Below are positions 1 through 5,013 of a stretch of 5,013 nt of DNA, piece by piece. Origin of the DNA: CAZFAP01 sp964516325 (GTDB taxonomy: Bacteria > Auribacterota > JABMQX01); NCBI GenBank assembly GCA_964516325.1, contig CAZFAP010000241.1, positions 1 through 5,013 on the forward strand. Direction: 5' to 3'. The translations under genes were made by a program, and so were the position numbers. A model generated the notes under the pieces. It was not told the origin of the DNA. It saw only the letters and a program-made list of their open reading frames with translations, and ran no database searches. Numbering within the stretch: the stretch's first letter is position 1; each line of letters starts with the position of its first letter.

Positions 1-2
1 CA

Positions 3-1112
3 CGGGCGCCGCACGGCTATTACAGCAGCCACAGTCCCTACCGAACCTATGATTTTACCCGTGCGAACCTATTGCGGAAATACGGGCAGGATTGGGAACG
101 ATTATCCGCGGAGATCACCCATCGCCGCGTGAGAAGCTGGGGACTGAATACCATCGCCAATTGGTCTGACTCAAACATCTACCTGATGCACAGGACAGCA
201 TACGTCTGCACGGTGAATTCGTCGGCGAGGAAAATCGAAGGCTCAGAGGGCTACTGGGGGAAGTTCAACGACGTGTTCGATCCAAGCTTCCGGGAGAATT
301 TACGGAGGAACTTCGCGGCGCAGGACGGCAAAAGCGCGGGGGATCCATGGTGCGTCGGGTTTTTTGTGGACAACGAGCTGAGCTGGGGAGACGAGGTTTC
401 GCTGGCTATAGCCACCCTTATCAGCCCGCCCGACCAACCCGCCAAGACAGTGTTCGTCAGCGACCTGAGAGAAAAGTATGGCAAAATCGAGAGGCTCAAT
501 GCTGCTTGGGGTACGGAGCACCCGTCCTGGGAGTCTTTGCTCGGATCTCAGAAACCGCCCGATCGCAAGAAGGCGTGGGCCGACTTGACCGCTTTCTACA
601 CGAAGATTGCCGAGACGTATTTCAGTATCATCCGCGACGAGTTGAAGAAAGTCGTTCCTCACCAGCTTTATCTCGGCTGTCGTTTCGCATGGGTCAACGA
701 CCGGGCAGCCCGAGCGGCGGCCAGGTTCTGCGATGTCGTCAGCTACAATCGCTACACCTATTCTGTCGAAGACCAGCGTCCGCCGGACAACATCAACAAG
801 CCCGTCATCATCGGCGAGTTTCACTTCGGTGCCCTTGACCGGGGCATGTTCCATACAGGATTGAAGGAGGCCAGAGACCAACAGCATCGGGCGGAGCTTT
901 ATGAGGAGTATGTGCGCGGCGCCCTGAGAAACAGGTACATTGTCGGCACGCATTGGTTTCAATTCAAGGACCAGCCGACGACCGGGCGCGGCGACGGCGA
1001 GAATTACCAGATCGGTTTCGTGGACATCTGCGATACGCCATATCCCGAAATCATCGCCGCGTCCCGCAGGGTAGGCAACGACCTTTACAGGTATCGTTTG
1101 AGCGAGAAGTGA
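3..1112 (+). CDS. Beta-agarase-like glycoside hydrolase (GH50-type TIM barrel), C-terminal part
   Basis: This is the C-terminal part of a clan GH-A (beta/alpha)8-barrel hydrolase, most like GH50 beta-agarases, which cleave beta-1,4 bonds in agarose-type galactans. The frame is open to the left edge and its first residues (SPYRTYDFTRANLLRKYG) already look like family sequence, so the internal TTG at 72 is not the start. Visible landmarks, numbered from the first visible codon, are: NTIANWSD near 50; GFFVDNELSWG, whose Glu (about 125, bases 375-377) is the likely acid/base; and VIIGEFHFGALDRGMF, whose Glu (about 272, bases 816-818) is the likely nucleophile. A conserved C-terminal block follows: HWFQFKDQPTTGR, DGENYQIGFVDICDTPYPE. 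Both catalytic positions are intact and there is no frameshift. The protein ends in TGA at 1110-1112. Export cannot be judged because the N-terminus is missing. The fold and hydrolase call are firm; exact family and substrate rest on remembered motifs. A GH42-like or other galactan hydrolase is the main alternative. Confidence 0.82.
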   Translation, partial: RAPHGYYSSHSPYRTYDFTRANLLRKYGQDWERLSAEITHRRVRSWGLNTIANWSDSNIYLMHRTAYVCTVNSSARKIEGSEGYWGKFNDVFDPSFRENLRRNFAAQDGKSAGDPWCVGFFVDNELSWGDEVSLAIATLISPPDQPAKTVFVSDLREKYGKIERLNAAWGTEHPSWESLLGSQKPPDRKKAWADLTAFYTKIAETYFSIIRDELKKVVPHQLYLGCRFAWVNDRAARAAARFCDVVSYNRYTYSVEDQRPPDNINKPVIIGEFHFGALDRGMFHTGLKEARDQQHRAELYEEYVRGALRNRYIVGTHWFQFKDQPTTGRGDGENYQIGFVDICDTPYPEIIAASRRVGNDLYRYRLSEK

Positions 1113-1122
1113 GCGCTTCTCG
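1103..1122 (+). other. Inverted repeat over the hydrolase stop codon
   Basis: CGAGAAG (1103-1109) and CTTCTCG (1116-1122) are perfect reverse complements around a 6-base loop that contains the TGA stop. The transcript could form a 7-bp stem there. No T-run follows (the next bases are AAAGCC), so this is not a canonical intrinsic terminator. It could be a weak 3'-end or RNA-stabilising hairpin, or chance. Confidence 0.35.
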
Positions 1123-1139
1123 AAAGCCGACCGTGGGCA

Positions 1140-1168
1140 TAGACGCCGCGCCCAAATTCGTGTATAAA
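1140..1168 (+). promoter_or_regulatory. Weak candidate sigma-70-type promoter
   Basis: TAGACG at 1140-1145 matches four of six bases of the TTGACA -35 box. It is followed, after 17 bases, by TATAAA at 1163-1168 (five of six against TATAAT). The spacing is ideal and the site lies in the spacer upstream of the modular-protein gene, with a predicted leader of about 140 bases. The -35 match is poor and the organism's sigma preference is unknown, so this is only a candidate. Confidence 0.25.
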
Positions 1169-1184
1169 CTGGCTCAATGAGAAA

Positions 1185-1206
1185 GTAGCGCAGGCGTCTC
1201 GCCTGC
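1185..1206. repeat. Perfect GC-rich palindrome, probable interspersed REP-like repeat
   Basis: GCAGGCG (1190-1196), loop TCT, CGCCTGC (1200-1206) form a perfect 7-bp hairpin, preceded by GTAGC at 1185-1189. The following bases are ATTAAC, not a T-run, so an intrinsic terminator is unlikely. From memory, unverified here, near-identical GTAGCGCAGGCG-type palindromes recur in intergenic spacers of some PVC and Acidobacteriota genomes. Only one copy lies in this window, so its repetitive nature is an inference. Confidence 0.45.
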
Positions 1207-1300
1207 ATTAACGGTTCATGTCAGGAAAATGCCAATGTCCGGTGGTTTCCCAACGGACTTCTCTACAGATTGACCCCAGGGTTGGAGTCCAAAGAGAAAA

Positions 1301-1307
1301 GGGAGGG
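1301..1307 (+). promoter_or_regulatory. Ribosome binding site of the modular-protein gene
   Basis: GGGAGGG is a strong purine-rich Shine-Dalgarno sequence seven bases before the ATG at 1315. Together with the signal peptide that begins at this ATG, it fixes the start of the long downstream gene. Confidence 0.75.
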
Positions 1308-1314
1308 TCGCAAA

Positions 1315-4300
1315 ATGAGGCGAGCATGTATTTGTCTTCTGAGTCTCGGATTGCTTTGCGGCGTCGCGCGGGCAGACGTCGAAACCGGCTTGGTGGCTTA
1401 CTATCCTCTTGAGGAAGGGGAAGGCGCCGTCGCCGCGAACGCGGTGCAAGGGACAATCGCCGGAGACGCAAATCTGATTGGCACAGGCTACGAATGGGTC
1501 GCGGGCAAGGTAGGTGATTTCGCAATCCTTTTCAAGGCGGTGGCGGGCACTGCCGCGGATTGCGGGACCTGGAATCCTTCCGAAACGACGGGGCAACTTA
1601 CCGTCGCGGTGTGGATCAAGTGGGAGGGAACCTCGGGAGGGTACCAAGGAGTCGTATCCAAAAGGGACAGCTGGGACCCACCGTTGACGTATTGGAACAT
1701 CGAGATTGATCAAGCTACCAGCGATCTCGGCTTTTTCCGATACGACAGCTACCCGGACTTTGGAACGAATATCCCGCCGATAGCCGAATGGCAGCACGTG
1801 GCTGTGACGTACGATGGGACAACCACAACGATGTATCTCGACGGCGCCTTCATCGCCAACAGCACTGCCTTTTCATTCGGCCCGACAGCGGATGCTCACA
1901 TTGTGTTCGGAGCTATCGAAGCCGCCGGCTGGAATCCCTTCAACGGGACCATTGACGAAGTCCGCATTTACGACCGTGCCCTGAGCGAGGACGACGTCAT
2001 CGAGTTGTACAACTGGACAGGCCTGGTAAGCGCCGGTCCGGACCAGAGGGTCACTACGGGCGATAGAGTGACGCTGCAGGGGACTGGCCCCGCTGATGCA
2101 GCGTTCACCTGGGAGCAGATTGGGGGACGCGATGATTTCGTGGCGACGCTCGAGCCGTCACCCAACCAAGCAACAGTGGAATTCAACACTCCCGCTCGCG
2201 ACATTGGCTTTCTCCTGACCTTTCGATTGACGGTCGCCTCTCCGACGAAAGGGACGGCCGCAGACGAAGCGAGCGTTTACGTGCTTGCTCCGAATCCCCC
2301 AAAGCTCCCACCGAGCAACTTCCGAGTCTCACCGCTCGATTTAGGCGGTCTCGGCCTCGGATTCCGCCTGGAATGGGACTCGATCGTAGATGCGGCAAGC
2401 TACCAGATAGCATTGAAGCTCGGGGGTGAGTACTTCTGGACTTATACAACCACGAACAACTTCTTCGAATTCACTGGCATGATGGAAGGCGTCGCACGGA
2501 CTGTCGCGGTCAGGGGGGAGAACAAATACAGCAAGCCAGCGAGCGCGAATCCCGCGGACCATGGGGTTCCGTCTGAGGATGTTACCTACACCGCGATGCC
2601 AAACCTCGCCCGGAAGGCGGCGGACGGCGGGACGAGACCGCCCCTTGACCCGGTCGAGGGGGTTACCTATGTGGTCTCGGAGTACAGCATCGCCGGGATG
2701 AACGGTGGGCAGTACACCGACAACAACGATAGCCGGAACGGCATGTACAAGTCGCTGGACTTCTGGGGATACGTTTGGAGCCAGCCCTATTTCTTCGACC
2801 ACATCGTGTATTACACCGGCAGGGTGTTCGCGGATGGCGGGTGGTTCACGAGCTTGAAGGTTCAGTACACGAGGGATGGAGGGGCCACGTGGATGGATGC
2901 GCCCATCGTGGACATCTTCCCCGATTACGACTTCAGTGATCAGCGCGGAACGCGGGAGCATTTCACCCGCTATGACATTGTCATCCCAACGCTTTGGGGC
3001 AACGGAATCCGGATTGCGGGTACCCCGGGCGGTGCCGCGTACTTCACGTCCGTTGCCGAGCTGGAAATCTTCGGCGACCAGATGCAAGGGCCCCTCGTAG
3101 TCCAGGGAATAGACGCAGCGTATCCGGAGGGCGGCACGGCTACCCTGGACGGCAGCTTGACATTCTCCACAGCAGGCCCGATCACCAGCTACAAGTGGGA
3201 ATTCGTGAGCGGCCCGTCCACCCCAACGATTCACAACTCGACGAGCGCGGTGGCCACGTTCGAAGCCTCGAATGTAGCGAGCGACCAGGTGTTCGTGTTC
3301 AAGCTGACGGCGGGCGACGGGACGAACAGCGGCTCCGACAACGATGTTCGCATCACGGTGAAGAACCTGGTTACTACGTCCGTCGCTGGTCCCGACCAGA
3401 AGGTCTATGAGGGGACCACGGCTACGCTGGATGGCTCCGGCTCTATGACGACCACGGGAAGCATCAGCTATCTCTGGACGCAGAAGTCCGGCACGGACGT
3501 CGGGGTTACCGGCAAGACGACCGCGACGGTTCAGTTCACGGCGCCCATTATTTGGGGCTACACAGAGGACCTGGTCTTCGAGCTGAAGGTGGATGATGGC
3601 GCGAGCGGGATAAGCACTGATGAGGTGACCGTTCAGGTAAGGAACAAGATTGCGGCGCCCATCTATCCTCTCGGTCCCGGATACATGAAGGACCTGCTCC
3701 ATCTGGGAACGAACCCCACCGACAGGATTCTCTCCCCATTGGGCATCGACACCGACCAGCTGGCGGCGTTTGGCGGTCAGGCGATGGTGAATCCCCTTGA
3801 GGACGATGCGTACGATTTCACCGGGACGGGCGTCACCGGGACGAGGAATCCGATGGTCTGGACTCCCCAGCACGATGCCACCGGCTGGTTCGCGGATGAA
3901 GGTCTGGACAACTTCGTCCAGATGTACCACATCTACATTATCTCGCCGGAACAGAGGGACGCAAGAGCCATCTTCCGGCACGACGACGAGATGCGGTGCT
4001 GGAATAATGGAGCGCTTGCCTTCATGCGGAACAGTTGGGACGGTGACCCGGGCGATGTCGGCATCGAGCGGAGCGCTGACTTCACACTCTTCAAAGGCAT
4101 CAACTCCATGACCTTGAAGCTCCACGAAGGAGGCGGCGGAAACCAGCTCGCCGTCCGCTTCACCGACCGCAGCGACGTGGAGTACACCGACCTGTATTAC
4201 GCGTTTGGTCCCTCTATCGTCCTGGCCGACGCCTACGCGGCGAGGACGCTGCCGGTGTCCTATCAGCCCCTCGGCACGACGGACGTCAGCCTCTCGTTCA

Positions 4301-5013
4301 AGGTCAACCCGAACAACAAACCGAGCAGCGTTACCGTCAGGGAGAAGATTCCGACCGGTCTGACGGAAGCGGATGTAGTCGCTCCGGGCGCTGTAGTCGC
4401 CGGCGGCAACATCACCTGGACGTTGACCGGCGCGCAACTGAAGCCCAGCGCCATCAATTACTCCCTCAAGATACCAGCAGGCGCCGCTCAGAGTCTCGAC
4501 TTCGCGGGAACGGTCTCGTTCGCCACGACGAGCACGGACATCTTCGGAGACTCCACGGTCTACGCGGTTCCGACGGAGCCGAGATACCTCGAGGTGGAGA
4601 TGCTCGCGGCGGCTCACATCACCTGGGCGCCTCCTGTGGCGGAAGGGGTAGCGAGCTATCGCATTCAAAAGAGCGTGGATGGGGGCGTGTGGCAGGACAT
4701 CGGGACGACCACCGGCACTTCCTTTGTTGACAGCGCGACGGTGGCTGGGAAGAACTATAGCTACCGTATAGCGGCTTCCAACGTCCGCGCGATTGAGGGA
4801 CCGTTCTCGGCGCCTACGGATCAGGCTTCGCTTCCGACGATGCTGATTCGGGAAGCGGAGGACTTCAACTACGGCGGCGGTCTCTATCCGGGGTCCCAGA
4901 ACTGCCCGGCCGCGAACGAGGCTCCTACGGCTTCTGATCTCGATGCGCAGTATGACTTCTTCCATCCCAACAAGGGGGGTGACGCAACGACACGGGTCTA
5001 TCGCCCGAATGAT
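1315..5013 (+). CDS. Large secreted multidomain carbohydrate-binding protein (LamG/PKD/FnIII/discoidin), 3' truncated
   Basis: An open frame of 1233 codons runs off the right edge without a stop; I translated it line by line. The start is ATG 1315, with GGGAGGG 7 bases upstream. Residues 1-20 are a Sec signal peptide (RR, then ACICLLSLGLLCGV, ARA at 18-20; likely cleavage before D21). Modules, with approximate limits: LamG/concanavalin-like 24-233 (AYYPLEEGEG, WQHVAVTYDG, FNGTIDEVRIYDRALSE); PKD/K319L-like 238-324 (SAGPDQRV); FnIII 328-413; discoidin-like 429-587 (SLDFWGYVWSQPYFFDHIVY, GGWFTSLKVQYTRDGGATW); PKD-like 594-684 (EGGTATLDGS) and 686-778 (VAGPDQKVYEG); a sugar-binding-like beta-sandwich 779-968 (AIFRHDDEMRCWNNG, then LKLHEGGGGNQLAVRF); an unnamed beta-rich module 970-1086; FnIII 1087-1173; and the start of a CBM-like module from 1176 (IREAEDFNYGGG). 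No catalytic domain is recognisable. The likely role is extracellular polysaccharide binding or attachment, or an enzyme whose catalytic part lies beyond the window. The gene is 202 bases downstream of the agarase-like gene in the same direction. Module identities are by eye; LamG and discoidin-like are the surest. Confidence 0.88.
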   Translation, partial: MRRACICLLSLGLLCGVARADVETGLVAYYPLEEGEGAVAANAVQGTIAGDANLIGTGYEWVAGKVGDFAILFKAVAGTAADCGTWNPSETTGQLTVAVWIKWEGTSGGYQGVVSKRDSWDPPLTYWNIEIDQATSDLGFFRYDSYPDFGTNIPPIAEWQHVAVTYDGTTTTMYLDGAFIANSTAFSFGPTADAHIVFGAIEAAGWNPFNGTIDEVRIYDRALSEDDVIELYNWTGLVSAGPDQRVTTGDRVTLQGTGPADAAFTWEQIGGRDDFVATLEPSPNQATVEFNTPARDIGFLLTFRLTVASPTKGTAADEASVYVLAPNPPKLPPSNFRVSPLDLGGLGLGFRLEWDSIVDAASYQIALKLGGEYFWTYTTTNNFFEFTGMMEGVARTVAVRGENKYSKPASANPADHGVPSEDVTYTAMPNLARKAADGGTRPPLDPVEGVTYVVSEYSIAGMNGGQYTDNNDSRNGMYKSLDFWGYVWSQPYFFDHIVYYTGRVFADGGWFTSLKVQYTRDGGATWMDAPIVDIFPDYDFSDQRGTREHFTRYDIVIPTLWGNGIRIAGTPGGAAYFTSVAELEIFGDQMQGPLVVQGIDAAYPEGGTATLDGSLTFSTAGPITSYKWEFVSGPSTPTIHNSTSAVATFEASNVASDQVFVFKLTAGDGTNSGSDNDVRITVKNLVTTSVAGPDQKVYEGTTATLDGSGSMTTTGSISYLWTQKSGTDVGVTGKTTATVQFTAPIIWGYTEDLVFELKVDDGASGISTDEVTVQVRNKIAAPIYPLGPGYMKDLLHLGTNPTDRILSPLGIDTDQLAAFGGQAMVNPLEDDAYDFTGTGVTGTRNPMVWTPQHDATGWFADEGLDNFVQMYHIYIISPEQRDARAIFRHDDEMRCWNNGALAFMRNSWDGDPGDVGIERSADFTLFKGINSMTLKLHEGGGGNQLAVRFTDRSDVEYTDLYYAFGPSIVLADAYAARTLPVSYQPLGTTDVSLSFKVNPNNKPSSVTVREKIPTGLTEADVVAPGAVVAGGNITWTLTGAQLKPSAINYSLKIPAGAAQSLDFAGTVSFATTSTDIFGDSTVYAVPTEPRYLEVEMLAAAHITWAPPVAEGVASYRIQKSVDGGVWQDIGTTTGTSFVDSATVAGKNYSYRIAASNVRAIEGPFSAPTDQASLPTMLIREAEDFNYGGGLYPGSQNCPAANEAPTASDLDAQYDFFHPNKGGDATTRVYRPND

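Noticed and set aside
72..74. TTG as start codon of the hydrolase
   Set aside because: The frame is open upstream to position 3 and the 23 residues before it look like family sequence, so the true start lies outside the window.
347..838. 163-codon plus-strand frame inside the hydrolase
   Set aside because: It is an alternative frame of the hydrolase gene; the real frame carries the GH motifs.
1134..1154. TGGGC...GCCCA inverted repeat in the spacer
   Set aside because: The stem is only five base pairs with an 11-base loop and no T-run, which is expected by chance in GC-rich DNA.
300..1208. 302-codon minus-strand open frame opposite the hydrolase
   Set aside because: It overlaps a gene with conserved catalytic motifs on the plus strand. 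The antisense product shows no recognisable motif.
1270..1275. TTGACC as a -35 box for the modular-protein gene
   Set aside because: At normal spacing the -10 would fall on purine-rich AGAAAAGG just before the start codon, with no TATAAT-like sequence and no room for a leader.
1351..1359. Lipoprotein signal (lipobox) around Cys15
   Set aside because: The residues before Cys15 are G-L-L, and a lipobox needs a small residue at -1. The ARA site at 18-20 fits signal peptidase I better.
1216..1797. 193-codon minus-strand frame at the start of the modular-protein gene
   Set aside because: It overlaps the signal peptide and LamG module of the plus-strand gene. The Arg/Pro-rich translation has no domain character.
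2341..4965. 874-codon minus-strand open frame
   Set aside because: It is exactly antisense to the long secreted-protein gene with aligned triplets. Its translation is Arg/His/Val-rich with no recognisable domain or signal peptide, and it is open only because the sense strand avoids TTA, CTA and TCA.

Overview
The window reads as GC-rich bacterial DNA encoding secreted carbohydrate-active proteins, all on the plus strand. The architecture (an agarase-like TIM-barrel enzyme followed by a very long exported mosaic of LamG, PKD/K319L-like, FnIII, discoidin-like and CBM-like beta-sandwich modules) is typical of polysaccharide-degrading bacteria of the PVC superphylum (Planctomycetota, Lentisphaerota, Verrucomicrobiota) and similar uncultured lineages. 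That taxonomic guess is inference from protein style. No rRNA or marker gene is present to confirm it.

Layout: (1) Positions 3-1112 hold the C-terminal 369 codons of a glycoside hydrolase resembling GH50-type beta-agarases; its N-terminus lies left of the window. (2) Positions 1113-1314 are a 202-base intergenic spacer. It contains a perfect 7-bp/3-nt-loop palindrome that looks like an interspersed repeat, a weak possible promoter and a good Shine-Dalgarno sequence. (3) From 1315 to the right edge there is one uninterrupted reading frame of 1233 codons with no stop. It encodes a signal peptide and about nine tandem extracellular beta-rich modules, and it is cut off inside a CBM-like module. 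No catalytic domain is visible in it.

Working model (inference): the first gene is a hydrolase of agar-like or other galactan polysaccharide. The second is a large exported protein that binds or tethers the substrate, or carries a catalytic domain beyond the window. The 202-base gap leaves open whether they share a transcript. The longest antisense reading frame (874 codons at 2341-4965) is explained as a codon-usage shadow of the real gene. I found no mobile element, CRISPR array, tRNA, rRNA or clearly new system.
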